Below are positions 9,541-19,202 of a DNA stretch of 64,000 nucleotides, piece after piece; the first letter of the stretch is position 1, and every line of letters begins with the position of its first letter. Position numbers and translations under genes: made by a program. Below the pieces are notes generated by a model that did no database searches, was not told where the DNA came from, and was given only the letters and a program-made list of their open reading frames with translations. This stretch comes from Pontibacillus chungwhensis BH030062 (GTDB lineage Bacteria; Bacillota; Bacilli; Bacillales; BH030062). The stretch covers positions 340,634-404,633 of the forward strand of contig NZ_AVBG01000002.1 of assembly GCF_000770675.1 (NCBI RefSeq). The letters run 5' to 3'.

Positions 9541-10431
9541 TTACGATGTTGTCTCAACGACTTCCTGTTCTTCTTGTCTAGAATACATGACTAAACGAGG
9601 GAAAGGTATTTCAATTCCTTGTTCGTCCAACCTGTTCTTCAATTCCTTGCGAAGCATACGAGCAATCGGCCAATGTTCCATTGGATCTGTCTCAGCTATG
9701 ATTCTTAGCACAACATCAGACGAACCTAGACTTTGTACACCAAGAAGTTCAGGCGTACCCCTTAACTCCTGATATCGTTTAGGTAATTCTTGGAGCAGGT
9801 CTTCTATAACCGCTTCTGCTCGTATAATGTCTCCCTCATAAGCAATGCTGACATCAACCACAGCAATACTGTTATGAACCGAGAAGTTCGTCACTTCATT
9901 AATACTACCGTTTGGTATAATGTGGAGCTTGCCCGTCCAATGCTTAATCTTCGTCGTGCGAAGCCCGATCTCTTCAACAAATCCTTCTGAACTTGACGTT
10001 TGGACGTAATCACCTACTGAAAATTGATCTTCAAATATAATGAAAAAACCAGTAATGATGTCTTTCACCAGATTTTGAGCTCCGAAGCCAATGGCTAATC
10101 CAGCAATTCCTGCGCCAGCTAGTAAGGTTCTCACATCAATACTAATGGTATCTAAAACCATAATCGCTGCCGTGAAATAAACCATATATGTGAGCGTATT
10201 TTCCAATAGCTTTACGAGAGTAAGCTCACGCCGTTGAGTAATTTTAAAAGGACCTTTTCTCCTTCGTTTGAAAATGTTTTGAATCACCTGTTTACCAAAC
10301 TTAATAATAAAATAAGAAAGTAGTAATATGACGATTATATTCAAAACGCCTTTACCAAGCATCACCCATAACTCTGGCCCAGTTACATAATCAACAGAAC
10401 TCGTCCATTTACCTTGTAACCAATTCCACAA
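9541..10431 (-). CDS. MscS-family mechanosensitive ion channel
   Basis: Inner-membrane channel that opens under membrane tension to release solutes on osmotic downshift. 296 residues: three predicted membrane helices (about 25-45, 75-100, 105-130); the third is the glycine/alanine-rich pore helix (LAGAGIAGLAIGFGAQNLVKD), followed by the beta domain (FSVGDYVQTSSSEGFVEEIGLRTT) and a C-terminal alpha/beta domain. The start appears to be TTG at 10431 with CGGAG 4 nt upstream; the start is less certain than the gene. The closest recalled relatives are YkuT-type channels. Confidence 0.88.
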   Translation of the reverse strand: MWNWLQGKWTSSVDYVTGPELWVMLGKGVLNIIVILLLSYFIIKFGKQVIQNIFKRRRKGPFKITQRRELTLVKLLENTLTYMVYFTAAIMVLDTISIDVRTLLAGAGIAGLAIGFGAQNLVKDIITGFFIIFEDQFSVGDYVQTSSSEGFVEEIGLRTTKIKHWTGKLHIIPNGSINEVTNFSVHNSIAVVDVSIAYEGDIIRAEAVIEDLLQELPKRYQELRGTPELLGVQSLGSSDVVLRIIAETDPMEHWPIARMLRKELKNRLDEQGIEIPFPRLVMYSRQEEQEVVETTS

Positions 10432-10486
10432 TGTGCTCCGTTCCCTCCCCCATTAAACCTTCATAATATACTATTGTATCAGCTTT

Positions 10487-11506
10487 TCAACTGATTTTGT
10501 ATCGATTTAAAAAGGGGTATAACAAAATAGCCGAAAGCACATATAGGTTTAACAAACCATACAGTGGATATAAATACTTTATCAATGTGGAGAAACCAAT
10601 ACTCGTTAGGGGGAGCATTAATAACAGCGTAATTGCAGCCAAAAGCCAAAGAGGTCCTTTCAAACGATTCCTGAACCTTGTTATTAATCCGAGAACACCA
10701 GATGCTGCCGTGGTAAAAATGGCAATCCATAATAGGAAAGATATAAACAGAAACATCTCATAAGGGTAATGTTTAAGGATGGCAAACAAGGGAATTTCAT
10801 AAAGTAAAATATCGTCTGCTATCTGAATTAGACTACTATTGTAAATAAACGATATAGAGCCTAGTACAAGACCGCTCCCAATACTCGCAATCCATATTTC
10901 CCCTTTATAACGAACTTCACTTCCTACAGCACCTAGAACAGCAATAAGAGGCAGAATGTTAAGTGCAGTAAAAGGGAAAGCGGCTGGCCAGTTACTCTGC
11001 TCTCCAAAATGAGAGAACAGAGAGAGTTCTTGCTGAACAGAGAACAATATCAACACATACAACAGGCCCCCAATGAGCAAAGGCAATATAATACTATTCA
11101 TAGATAAGATCCCTTTGATATCCCACACAAACACTAGAATAAGAGGAACGATAATAGCAATAATCCCTAGCCAATAAGAGAAATGAAATGCCTGCCAAGT
11201 AGCTCCACTACCAGCTAGCATAATAACAGTGGTAGTGAAAAGGTAAAGAATGATCATTCCATCGTACAGTAATGTTAAGTGGTCACCTACAATTGTACGA
11301 AGAACAGGAAGGTAATGCTTCGATTTTTTTTCGAAACTAATCCTCAAGATTACGTAACAGGAAATTGTAAAGAGTATGGTGAAAATCATAATAGCAAGTC
11401 CACTCTCATGACCAAAAAACTGCCATAATTCCCTGCCTGAAGCGTATCCTGCTCCAATCATAGTCCCAATGATCAAGAACATCCATTTCATACCAGATCG
11501 AATCAT
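10487..11506 (-). CDS. YkvI-type membrane transporter-like protein
   Basis: 339-residue protein with about ten hydrophobic helices. The N-terminus has an IIGTMIGAGYASGRELWQFF motif typical of YkvI-like members of the amino acid/sodium symporter superfamily. The substrate is unknown. AGGAGGAA precedes the ATG at 11506. It is divergent from yyaC with a 90-bp gap. It may share a transcript with the mscS-like gene 55 bp downstream. Confidence 0.75.
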   Translation of the reverse strand: MIRSGMKWMFLIIGTMIGAGYASGRELWQFFGHESGLAIMIFTILFTISCYVILRISFEKKSKHYLPVLRTIVGDHLTLLYDGMIILYLFTTTVIMLAGSGATWQAFHFSYWLGIIAIIVPLILVFVWDIKGILSMNSIILPLLIGGLLYVLILFSVQQELSLFSHFGEQSNWPAAFPFTALNILPLIAVLGAVGSEVRYKGEIWIASIGSGLVLGSISFIYNSSLIQIADDILLYEIPLFAILKHYPYEMFLFISFLLWIAIFTTAASGVLGLITRFRNRLKGPLWLLAAITLLLMLPLTSIGFSTLIKYLYPLYGLLNLYVLSAILLYPFLNRYKIS

Positions 11507-11537
11507 ATTTTTCCTCCTACCTTCTTTCTTCGTGTAT

Positions 11538-11567
11538 GTATAGAATTCGAAAAATCGCTGTATACTA
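11538..11567 (+). promoter_or_regulatory. Forespore-type promoter candidate for yyaC
   Basis: GTATA (11538-11542) followed 18 nt later by TATACTA (11561-11567) resembles the sigma-G pattern GHATR/CATNHTA with one mismatch, and partly fits sigma-F. yyaC-like genes are expressed in the forespore. The call rests on this pattern and the gene's identity. Confidence 0.4.
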
Positions 11568-11595
11568 ATAACAATATGACTACGGAGGAAAAGCT

Positions 11596-12231
11596 ATGAA
11601 TCTAAAGCAAAGACTTTTTTCTCAGAAAACAGAACATCGCTACCATTTTGAAGATGAGCAGTTACTGTTGGGGTTAACTCAGACGCTTAAAGAATGGGTG
11701 CCTGCTAATCGGGAGATTGTCATCGTCTGTATTGGTACCGACCGTTCTACCGGTGATTCTCTTGGCCCTTTAATTGGGACACTTCTTGAAGAGAGTCAAC
11801 TTCAACGTATTCACGTGTACGGAACACTTAATGACCCTGTCCATGCCGTTAACCTAAATGAAAAACTTGAATTTATTCAAAAACGCTATCATCGTCCATA
11901 CATTATAGGAATTGATGCATGTTTAGGTAAGTTATCATCTGTTGGGAACATTATTTTAGGTCAAGGACCTGTAAAACCAGGAGCAGCTGTAAAAAAACAA
12001 CTCCCTGACGTAGGAGAGATTCACCTTACAGGTGTGGTGAATGTTAGTGGTTTTATGGAGTACTTTGTACTGCAGAACACACGCTTAAATATAGTCATGC
12101 AAATGGCTAAGCAAATGGCCAAAGCACTACAAACTTTTGATGAACATATGGGTAAGGCTGAAGTATCGAAGCCTATTCCAACAGATCCTCTCACAACAAA
12201 AAGAAAACGTTGGTTACCGATAAAAGAATAG
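11596..12231 (+). CDS. yyaC: Spore protease-like YyaC family protein
   Basis: 211-residue protein of the DUF1256/YyaC family, distantly related to the germination protease GPR. Conserved features are IVCIGTDRSTGDSLGPLIG (about 49-68), HVYGTLNDPVHA and IGIDACLGK. Acidic residues in the first and third motifs fit a GPR-like aspartate site. Expression is expected in the forespore; substrate unknown. It is the only plus-strand gene of the left arm. ACGGAGG precedes the ATG. Confidence 0.9.
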   Translation: MNLKQRLFSQKTEHRYHFEDEQLLLGLTQTLKEWVPANREIVIVCIGTDRSTGDSLGPLIGTLLEESQLQRIHVYGTLNDPVHAVNLNEKLEFIQKRYHRPYIIGIDACLGKLSSVGNIILGQGPVKPGAAVKKQLPDVGEIHLTGVVNVSGFMEYFVLQNTRLNIVMQMAKQMAKALQTFDEHMGKAEVSKPIPTDPLTTKRKRWLPIKE

Positions 12232-12239
12232 CGCCCCAT

Positions 12240-12275
12240 AAAAAGAGCAAGAACCAAAAGGTTCTTGCTCTTTTT
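12240..12275. terminator. Bidirectional terminator between yyaC and the DUF554 gene
   Basis: AAAAAGAGCAAGAACC and its reverse complement around an AAAA loop. A/T runs on both flanks let it serve both convergent genes. Confidence 0.9.
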
Positions 12276-12289
12276 CATTTACTATAAAT

Positions 12290-12997
12290 CTATATCCCTA
12301 ACTTCAGCCAGCCATAAAGGATGAAGCCAATAAACAGTAAACTTGGTAACAGATTGGCCACACGTACTTTTGTTATATGAAGAATATTGAGTCCGATTGC
12401 TACAATTAAAATTCCGCCAGTAGCTGTCATCTCGACGATAAAGACATCCATGAAATCCTGAGGAATCCAATTATGAATTTGGGTAGATAAAAGCGCTATT
12501 CCTCCCTCATATAAGAGAACCGGAATAACCGACAGCATCACGCCCCATCCTAATGTCGTGGTTAAAACAAGGGCTACAAATGAGTCTATAATGGCTTTTG
12601 TCACGAGCACGTCGTGGTCTCCACGTATCCCACTATCAAGCGCCCCGACGACAGCCATCGCTCCAATTACAAAAATTAAGGAGGCGGTAATAAAACCTTC
12701 TGAAACAGAGGATTGCTTCCCTTTACTGAACTTTGACTCTAAGAAAGCACCAAGCTTCTCGAACCGTTCCTCAAGTTGAAGCCACTCTCCGGCAAAAGCT
12801 CCAAACAGTAAACTAAGAAGCATTACAATAATCTGGTCTGTTTCTATTGCCATGCGTAAACCAATAAGTGTTACAGCTAATCCGATGCCATTCATAGTTG
12901 TTTCTTTCGTTTTTTCAGGTATTTTATTTAAAAATAACCCTATTAAGCTACCTAATATAATACCTATCCCATTTACAAGTGTGCCAAATAAAATCAT
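12290..12997 (-). CDS. DUF554 membrane protein (YdfK-like)
   Basis: 235-residue integral membrane protein with six to seven hydrophobic helices, opening MILFGTLVNGIGIILGSLIG, which is characteristic of DUF554. Function unknown. The start at 12997 has GGAGGA 9 nt upstream; a start 30 bp further out would run toward the parS-like site. It is convergent with yyaC and downstream of parB in the same direction, but separated from parB by a terminator. Confidence 0.88.
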   Translation of the reverse strand: MILFGTLVNGIGIILGSLIGLFLNKIPEKTKETTMNGIGLAVTLIGLRMAIETDQIIVMLLSLLFGAFAGEWLQLEERFEKLGAFLESKFSKGKQSSVSEGFITASLIFVIGAMAVVGALDSGIRGDHDVLVTKAIIDSFVALVLTTTLGWGVMLSVIPVLLYEGGIALLSTQIHNWIPQDFMDVFIVEMTATGGILIVAIGLNILHITKVRVANLLPSLLFIGFILYGWLKLGI

Positions 12998-13026
12998 TGA
13001 TCGTCTTCCTCCAACAAACTTAGCCA

Positions 13027-13042
13027 TGTTTCATGTGAAACA
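13027..13042. promoter_or_regulatory. parS-like site, one mismatch
   Basis: TGTTTCATGTGAAACA differs from the palindromic parS consensus TGTTTCACGTGAAACA at one central base. It lies between parB and the DUF554 gene and is a likely ParB nucleation or weak site. Confidence 0.7.
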
Positions 13043-13065
13043 GTATGATAAAAATCCTCTTAAGA

Positions 13066-13104
13066 TATGAAAAAGCCTGATGCTTGCATAGACAAGCACC
13101 AGGT
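13066..13104 (-). terminator. Terminator of soj-parB
   Basis: CCTGGTGCTTG / CAAGCATCAGG (one mismatch) followed on the minus strand by CTTTTTC, shortly after the parB stop. Confidence 0.8.
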
Positions 13105-13112
13105 ATAAGTCT

Positions 13113-13955
13113 TTATTCTTCAAAGTAGTGTAAAATTCGATCCAGGTCCTCTTCAGAGAAAAATTCAATTTCAATTTTCCCTTTTCGTTTCCCCTTTTGA
13201 ATGGTGACCCCTGTTCCTAATCGTTCTTGAAGAAGAGATTCTCTCTCTTGAATAAAGATATCTTTTTTCACTTTTTTCTTTTTATTCTTTTGCATGTTCT
13301 TTTCATTTAATTGAATAATGTACTGCTCTACCTGACGTACATTTAATCCTTCTTTACGGATCTTTTCAACGAGCGGTAGGAGTTGATTTTTATCCTTCAA
13401 TCCTAACAAAGCTCTCCCTTGTCCCATTGAAAGTTCTCCATTATTAATAAGCTCTCCAACAGGTTTAGGAAGCGACAATAGACGAACCAAGTTCGCAATG
13501 TGAGGGCGACTTTTCCCCAGGCGCTTAGCTAATTGTTCCTGCGTCAAGTTAAGCTCTTTCATTAAGTTAGAATAGGCTTGTGCTTCTTCAATCGGAGTGA
13601 GGTCCTCTCGTTGAAGATTTTCAAGTAAAGCCAATTCCATCATATGTTGTTCGGATAAATCACGGATGACAGCAGGAACAGTATTCAGACCCGCTTCTGT
13701 TGCAGCCCTGTACCGTCTTTCCCCCACTACAATGTCATACCCTTTTATACTTTTCCGTACAATAATAGGTTGAAGTATTCCATATTGAAGAATGGATTCT
13801 TTCAGTTCTTCAATAGCTTTTGGATCAAAAACCTTTCTTGGCTGATAAGGATTGGGACGACATTCTCTAACAGAAATTTCCTGTACCTTTTCCTCTTCTG
13901 TTACTTCCACTGATGGAAAGATGGAGCCTAGGCCCTTACCTAACCCTCTGGCCAT
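13113..13955 (-). CDS. parB: Chromosome partitioning protein ParB (Spo0J)
   Basis: DNA-binding CTPase clamp that loads at parS, spreads and recruits SMC for origin segregation; it also regulates Soj. 280 residues: N-terminal Soj-interacting segment (MARGLGKGLGSIFP), CTP-binding ParB domain with GERRYRAA (about 78-85) and ENLQREDL, HTH with LGKSRPHIANLVRLL, and a C-terminal dimerisation domain. The start overlaps the end of soj by 20 bp, indicating coupling. Confidence 0.97.
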   Translation of the reverse strand: MARGLGKGLGSIFPSVEVTEEEKVQEISVRECRPNPYQPRKVFDPKAIEELKESILQYGILQPIIVRKSIKGYDIVVGERRYRAATEAGLNTVPAVIRDLSEQHMMELALLENLQREDLTPIEEAQAYSNLMKELNLTQEQLAKRLGKSRPHIANLVRLLSLPKPVGELINNGELSMGQGRALLGLKDKNQLLPLVEKIRKEGLNVRQVEQYIIQLNEKNMQKNKKKKVKKDIFIQERESLLQERLGTGVTIQKGKRKGKIEIEFFSEEDLDRILHYFEE

Positions 13956-14709
13956 TCGTCATCACTTCCTTTGCTAATTCTAAGTAAACTTCAGCCCCAC
14001 GGGATTTTGGATCGTAAAGAATAATGGGTTGTCCATGACTTGGAGCTTCACCTAAACGAACGTTACGAGGTATAACAGATCCATACACTTTGTCTTGAAA
14101 GTACTTTTTAACTTCATCAATAACTTGTATTCCTAAATTGGTACGAGCATCTAGCATTGTAAGTAATACGCCTTCTATCATAAGTTGCTTATTCAAGTGC
14201 TTTTGCACAAGGCGCACAGTATTTAACAGCTGACTCAATCCTTCTAGTGCATAATATTCACATTGGACAGGGATTAAAACAGTGTCTGAAGCCGTCAAAG
14301 CATTAATCGTTAATAAACCCAAGGATGGAGGACAGTCAATAATGACGTAATCATATTCATCCTTTACTGAGTCTATTGCCTTCTTTAAGCGGACTTCACG
14401 TGAAATCGTTGGAACTAGTTCAATTTCTGCACCTGCTAGTTGAATCGTGGCAGGTATAGCGTCTAAATTTTCCACCATCGTAGGAACCTTCACATACTTC
14501 GCTTCTAAGTCTTCCACTAGCACATTGTATACACACTGATCCATATCAGCTTTTTCAATACCAACCCCACTTGTTGCATTTCCTTGAGGATCAATATCAA
14601 CTAATAATACCTTGTGATTCAAATATGCTAAGCATGCACTTAGACTTACAGCTGTAGTGGTCTTCCCCACTCCGCCTTTTTGATTAGCAACGGCGATTAC
14701 TTTACCCAT
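13936..14709 (-). CDS. soj: Chromosome partitioning ATPase ParA (Soj)
   Basis: Deviant Walker ATPase that binds DNA as an ATP dimer, works with ParB in origin positioning, and in B. subtilis controls DnaA. 257 residues: KGGVGKTTTAVSL (deviant Walker A, residues about 11-23), DIDPQGNAT and VIIDCPPSLG. It has its own ribosome site (AGGTAGGTGA). Its promoter should lie in the 200-bp gap after the noc terminator. Confidence 0.97.
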   Translation of the reverse strand: MGKVIAVANQKGGVGKTTTAVSLSACLAYLNHKVLLVDIDPQGNATSGVGIEKADMDQCVYNVLVEDLEAKYVKVPTMVENLDAIPATIQLAGAEIELVPTISREVRLKKAIDSVKDEYDYVIIDCPPSLGLLTINALTASDTVLIPVQCEYYALEGLSQLLNTVRLVQKHLNKQLMIEGVLLTMLDARTNLGIQVIDEVKKYFQDKVYGSVIPRNVRLGEAPSHGQPIILYDPKSRGAEVYLELAKEVMTNGQRVR

Positions 14710-14863
14710 GATGTCACCTACCTCTAATCTGTCAAATCTTTCATTTTTATTTTATCATCTTTTAACTCTATAAGAAGAAATAAATCAGATAAAACACAAA
14801 CTACAATTTTTAATCTAGTACTTTGTAGATCCTTTTCTTCTTCTAGAGATAAAGAGTTTAAGT

Positions 14864-14900
14864 GAAAAAAACCCACCTTATGTGCGTCACAAAAGATGGG
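14864..14900 (-). terminator. Terminator of noc
   Basis: CCCATCTT / AAGGTGGG (one G-T pair) followed on the minus strand by TTTTTTTC, just beyond the noc stop. It separates noc from soj-parB transcriptionally. Confidence 0.75.
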
Positions 14901-14911
14901 GAGTACTAGCA

Positions 14912-15787
14912 TCATGATTGTTTTTTAGGAATCTTAATAGTGATTTGATAGTAATCATCATAATCTTCTTCATCCGTTTCAAGATCAATACCTGTGTCTG
15001 AGACCATCGTAAGCGATTGTTTAATTGTGTTCATCGCAATGCGCATATCTTTACTAATCCCTTTTAACTGTGGCTTACGCTTTTGAGGCTTCTGTTCCCC
15101 TTCGCGCATCTTCGCTATCTTTTCTTCTGTTTGCTTTACATTAAGGGACTTCTCAATAATTTCTTGTAACAACTGCTCCTGTTTTTCAGGATCTTTCAGT
15201 GCGATAAGAGCACGTGCATGCCGTTCTGTTATTTTTTTATCAAGAATGGCTTGTTGAACTACATCTGGAAGCTTCAATAAACGCAATTTATTCGCAATTG
15301 TCGATTGGCTTTTTCCAAGCCGCTGTGCTAAAGCCTCCTGCGTTAAGTTATGAATTTCTAATAACTTTGCATAAGCCATTGCCTCTTCAATAACGGTTAA
15401 CTCTTCTCGTTGTAAATTCTCAATTAGAGCAACGGAAGCGGTTTGTGCTTCATCCATTTCTCTGATAATAGCTGAAACATTCTCCCACCCTAAATGCTGG
15501 ACAGCTCTCCAACGACGCTCACCAGCTATTAATTCATAACCAGCATCTTCACCTTGCATCTTGCGAACAACAATAGGTTGAATCATACCATGTGTTTGAA
15601 TGGTCTGAGCCAATTCTTCAATCTTGTCATGGTTGAAGATTGTACGCGGCTGATAGCGATTCGGTTGAATACTTTGCACTGGTAATTGAATAACTTCATC
15701 AGGATGATAGTCTTGTCGTTCTTGTTCTTTCTCTTCCGCTTCGGACTTATCCCCTATTCCAAATAAGCGGCTGAATGGGTGTTTCAT
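14912..15787 (-). CDS. noc: Nucleoid occlusion protein Noc
   Basis: ParB-like CTPase that binds Noc sites over the chromosome and blocks FtsZ assembly over the nucleoid. 291 residues: N-terminal amphipathic membrane-targeting helix [14 protein letters not shown], the ParB core with GERRWRAVQ and [11 protein letters not shown] with [15 protein letters not shown], and a C-terminal dimer domain with [14 protein letters not shown] [15 protein letters not shown]. The N-terminal helix and the position next to soj/parB distinguish it from Spo0J. AAGGTGGTG precedes the ATG. Confidence 0.96.
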   Translation of the reverse strand: MKHPFSRLFGIGDKSEAEEKEQERQDYHPDEVIQLPVQSIQPNRYQPRTIFNHDKIEELAQTIQTHGMIQPIVVRKMQGEDAGYELIAGERRWRAVQHLGWENVSAIIREMDEAQTASVALIENLQREELTVIEEAMAYAKLLEIHNLTQEALAQRLGKSQSTIANKLRLLKLPDVVQQAILDKKITERHARALIALKDPEKQEQLLQEIIEKSLNVKQTEEKIAKMREGEQKPQKRKPQLKGISKDMRIAMNTIKQSLTMVSDTGIDLETDEEDYDDYYQITIKIPKKQS

Positions 15788-15851
15788 CCTTTGACACCAC
15801 CTTTTCTACTTTCACCCTTTATGGGTACCCTTCGTGTTATCATCTAAGGTA

Positions 15852-15867
15852 TGTTTCACGTGAAACA
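15852..15867. promoter_or_regulatory. parS site, perfect palindrome
   Basis: TGTTTCACGTGAAACA, a full match to the B. subtilis-type parS consensus TGTTNCACGTGAAACA, 65 bp upstream of noc. ParB is encoded 2 kb away. Confidence 0.95.
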
Positions 15868-15936
15868 GTAAAAGAAACCATTATAGAAAACATCTCTTTT
15901 CGATAGAGATGCGAGGATCCATGTATTGTTCTCTTC

Positions 15937-15964
15937 TTTTATCCTTGAGAAAGGAAGGATAAAA
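15937..15964. repeat. Inverted repeat in the noc-rsmG gap
   Basis: TTTTATCCTT and AAGGATAAAA, perfect 10-bp arms around an 8-nt spacer. Role unknown: possible operator or structured noc leader. Confidence 0.6.
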
Positions 15965-15976
15965 TTTTGAAAGTGC

Positions 15977-16006
15977 AAAAAAGCGCTGCAGCGGAGGCTG
16001 CCGCGC
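15977..16006 (-). terminator. GC-rich hairpin with minus-strand T run
   Basis: GCGC-T-GCAGC / GCTGC-C-GCGC around GGAG, with six A residues on the 5' side, so minus-strand RNA ends in TTTTTT. It lies 500 bp downstream of rsmG and upstream of noc, and could be a backup terminator or an attenuator in the noc leader. Confidence 0.5.
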
Positions 16007-16480
16007 ATATAACGTTCATTTGCGATTTTATAGAAGCAGTCTTCTTCTATTATCGTATAATTCTATCTATATTTTAGCACATAATCTATGAAATGAGCAG
16101 GGAGAGCTTGAAAATCTTTTCAAATATTCCTATCTCAGAAAGAACTATAGAGCTTCTACTCCTAATCGTAATATGTATATATTCTCCACTTATTGACACA
16201 AATCCTTCTAACTCATCAACTCCCTTACATCATTCGATCAAATATAAGATTTTAGTAGGTCATTTATACACCTAGTACATAAGTTTAACGTCTTCAAAGC
16301 TTCCACGTTGGTATAAACAAAGTATGAAAATCGTGTCTCAGCATTGAGTTAAACAACAGTTGGAACGAAAGCAATAGAATCATGACACGTTTTCATGAAA
16401 GACTTATGATAGATTAACAGAATTCATACCTTCTCTACAAATGAAACCTTTAGTTGAGAATCTGATCAATTGGAATACAA
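16007..16480. other. Noncoding stretch between noc and rsmG
   Basis: AT-rich DNA without a credible gene: the longest frame has no ribosome site and no recognisable protein. No DnaA box, parS or tRNA is seen. It presumably contains the noc promoter. Confidence 0.5.
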
Positions 16481-16521
16481 AAAACACATGAGATTCTTAG
16501 CCAGAAAACCCATGTGTTTAA
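16481..16521 (-). terminator. Terminator of mnmE-mnmG-rsmG
   Basis: AAACACATG / CATGTGTTT arms followed on the minus strand by TTTTTTG, about 25 bp after the rsmG stop; the loop is about 20 nt. Confidence 0.65.
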
Positions 16522-16542
16522 AATTTTGTATGCTCTCTTACT

Positions 16543-17262
16543 TTACTGTGTTAGAGGGCTTTTATTCGGGAGACCCGCTTTACGCGGATATTTCTTTGGT
16601 GTTTTACGACGCTTATGATAGATTCCGATATTTCGTTCACTATCCTCTTCAGGTAAATAGAAGGTATGATGCTTTTCTAGTTCAGCACCAAGAAGACTTG
16701 TCGCAAAAGCTGCATCTTCTAATTCGTCTTTAAAGGATGCGCCCTTCATTGCAACGAACTTTCCTCCTACTTTTGTAAGAGGCAAACATAATTCGCTTAG
16801 AACAGATAATCTTGCTACAGCCCGGGCTGTTACCATATCGTACTGTTCCCTAAACTGTTGGTTCTTGCCAAAGTTTTCAGCGCGATCGTGATAGAAAGCG
16901 ACGTCATCGAGTTCTAGCTTTGTAGCTAAATGATTTAAAAATGTAATACGCTTCTTCAACGAATCAACAATCGTTACTTTTAGTTGTGGGAAGACAATTT
17001 TTAGAGGGAGGCTAGGGAATCCTGCCCCAGCTCCCACATCACAAATGGATAAAGGTTGATCGAAATCTAAATAAAAAGCTGCTGTTATTGAATCGTAAAA
17101 GTGCTTCAAATATACACTTTCTTCATCTGTAATAGCCGTTAGATTCATTTTTTCGTTCCACTCAACTAGAGCTTCAAAATAATCATGAAACTGCTTTTCT
17201 TGTTTATCATTTAGTTCAATCCCTTGATCCTGTAAAGCTTTAAGAAAGGTTTCTTTGTTCAT
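16543..17262 (-). CDS. rsmG: 16S rRNA (guanine-N7) methyltransferase RsmG
   Basis: Methylates G527 of 16S rRNA using S-adenosylmethionine. 239 residues: class I methyltransferase with motif [17 protein letters not shown] (about 70-85), an acidic residue ending the following strand (VDSLKKR), and [17 protein letters not shown] precedes the ATG. Adjacent to mnmG (18 bp), as in most Firmicutes. Loss in related bacteria gives low-level streptomycin resistance. Confidence 0.96.
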   Translation of the reverse strand: MNKETFLKALQDQGIELNDKQEKQFHDYFEALVEWNEKMNLTAITDEESVYLKHFYDSITAAFYLDFDQPLSICDVGAGAGFPSLPLKIVFPQLKVTIVDSLKKRITFLNHLATKLELDDVAFYHDRAENFGKNQQFREQYDMVTARAVARLSVLSELCLPLTKVGGKFVAMKGASFKDELEDAAFATSLLGAELEKHHTFYLPEEDSERNIGIYHKRRKTPKKYPRKAGLPNKSPLTQ

Positions 17263-17280
17263 GACACCGGTCCTTTCTGC

Positions 17281-19179
17281 TTAGGCTTCATCTCCAGAGA
17301 CCTTAGCAATTTTTCCTTGTTCTATATAAACAAGTAAGATTGATACATCAGCTGGGTTCACACCAGAGACACGAGAAGCCTGACCTACTGATAAAGGACG
17401 AACCTCTTTAAGGCGATCCCTCGCTTCAGAAGCAATACCATGGATATCATCATAATCAATGTCCTCTGGAATCTTCTTATTTTCCATTTTTCTCATACGC
17501 TCAATTTGTTGCTCTGATTTTTGGATATAACCCGCATATTTCGTATGAATCTCCACTTGTTCTTCTACTGCTTCAGGAAGATCTTTTTTCTCCTCAAGAA
17601 GGCTTGCGACCATTTCATACTTCATTTCTGGTCGTTTGAGTAAATCATACGCATTTACTGCATCTTTAAGAGGTGAGCCACCCGCTTGTTGAATAACCTC
17701 TTGAACCTGATCTGTTGCTTTAATCGTAATACCCTTCAGACGTTCAATTTCTTCGTTGATCATACGTTTCTTATCCTGGAAACGAGCATAACGATCTTCA
17801 GAAATCATTCCAATTTCATAACCAATGTCCGTAAGACGAAGGTCTGCGTTATCATGACGAAGAATAAGGCGATACTCAGCGCGAGAGGTAAGAAGACGAT
17901 ACGGTTCGTCGGTCCCTTTCGTTACTAAGTCATCAATAAGAACACCGATATAAGCTTGAGAGCGATCTAAAATAACCGGTTCCTTGTCTAGAACTTTAGA
18001 AGCTGCATTGATACCTGCCATTAGACCTTGAGCCGCGGCTTCCTCATATCCCGATGTACCGTTTATTTGACCAGCTGTAAACAAACCTTGAACCGCTTTT
18101 AATTCGAGCGTTGGCCAAAGCTGGGTTGGGATGACAGAATCATACTCAATCGCATAGCCAGCTCGCATGATTTCAGCTTTTTCTAGACCTGGTACAGTCT
18201 CGATCATTTGCTTTTGAACGTTTTCAGGTAGGGAAGTAGACAGACCTTGTACATAAACCTCTTCTGTATTTCTTCCTTCAGGTTCTAAAAAGACCTGGTG
18301 ACGAGGTTTATCATGGAAACGAACAATTTTATCTTCAACAGAAGGACAGTAACGAGGCCCTGTACCTTTCACCATTCCTGAATACATTGCAGATGAGCTT
18401 AAGTTGTCATCAATAATCTTATGAGTAAATTCATTTGTATACGTTAGCCAACAAGGAATTTGATCCATAATATATTCTGTTGTTTCATAGGAGAAGGCAC
18501 GTGGAACTTCATCCCCCGGCTGGATTTCTGTTTTTGAATAGTCAATTGAATGACTGTTTACACGCATTGGTGTTCCTGTCTTAAAGCGAACCATTTTAAT
18601 ACCAAGTTCTTCAAGTTGAACAGATAAATCTGTAGAAGCACGTTGGTTATTAGGCCCACTCTCATAGGCTAGATCTCCAATGAGTACTTTACTACGCATA
18701 AATGTTCCGGTTGTCACGATTACAGAGTCAGCTGTATAGGCGGCTTTCGTCTCTGTTACGACCCCTTTACATACTCCGTCTTCTACCATAAGTTCTTTAA
18801 CCATTCCCTGACGAATTGTTAGGTTTGGTTCATTCTCAATGACTTTTTTCATTTCTTGAATATATAAATGTTTGTCAGCTTGGGCACGAAGAGCACGCAC
18901 GGCTGGGCCTTTTCTTGTATTTAATAAACGCATTTGAATATACGTTTTATCAATTACTTTAGCCATTTCTCCGCCTAAGGCATCAATTTCACGAACGACA
19001 ACCCCTTTTGCCGGGCCTCCAATTGAAGGGTTACAAGGCATAAAGGCGATCATATCTAAATTCAACGTCAACATTAATGTCTTAGCTCCGCGACGGGCAG
19101 CCGCTAATCCAGCTTCTACACCTGCATGACCAGCACCAATAACAATAACGTCATAATGTCCTGCATCAAAAGTATTCAT
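17281..19179 (-). CDS. mnmG: tRNA modification enzyme MnmG (GidA)
   Basis: FAD- and NADH-dependent subunit that, with MnmE, installs the (carboxymethyl)aminomethyl group on uridine 34 of tRNAs. 632 residues: FAD site [15 protein letters not shown] (about 9-23), [12 protein letters not shown], the catalytic region [24 protein letters not shown], and a helical C-terminal domain that contacts MnmE. The length is normal. Transcribed between mnmE and rsmG. Confidence 0.97.
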   Translation of the reverse strand: MNTFDAGHYDVIVIGAGHAGVEAGLAAARRGAKTLMLTLNLDMIAFMPCNPSIGGPAKGVVVREIDALGGEMAKVIDKTYIQMRLLNTRKGPAVRALRAQADKHLYIQEMKKVIENEPNLTIRQGMVKELMVEDGVCKGVVTETKAAYTADSVIVTTGTFMRSKVLIGDLAYESGPNNQRASTDLSVQLEELGIKMVRFKTGTPMRVNSHSIDYSKTEIQPGDEVPRAFSYETTEYIMDQIPCWLTYTNEFTHKIIDDNLSSSAMYSGMVKGTGPRYCPSVEDKIVRFHDKPRHQVFLEPEGRNTEEVYVQGLSTSLPENVQKQMIETVPGLEKAEIMRAGYAIEYDSVIPTQLWPTLELKAVQGLFTAGQINGTSGYEEAAAQGLMAGINAASKVLDKEPVILDRSQAYIGVLIDDLVTKGTDEPYRLLTSRAEYRLILRHDNADLRLTDIGYEIGMISEDRYARFQDKKRMINEEIERLKGITIKATDQVQEVIQQAGGSPLKDAVNAYDLLKRPEMKYEMVASLLEEKKDLPEAVEEQVEIHTKYAGYIQKSEQQIERMRKMENKKIPEDIDYDDIHGIASEARDRLKEVRPLSVGQASRVSGVNPADVSILLVYIEQGKIAKVSGDEA

Positions 19180-19202
19180 GACTCTCTCTCCTTAACTCAC
19201 TT

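Noticed and set aside
14724..14915. 63-codon frame between soj and noc on the minus strand
   Set aside because: It overlaps the noc terminator hairpin, has no recognisable protein and no good ribosome site; the region more likely holds the soj promoter.
16093..16275. 60-codon frame in the noc-rsmG gap
   Set aside because: No ribosome site, low-complexity AT-driven composition and opposite direction to the local operon.
18490..18510. CACGTGGAAC half-site inside mnmG
   Set aside because: Only one half of a parS palindrome matches; the other side is AAGG, so ParB loading is unlikely.
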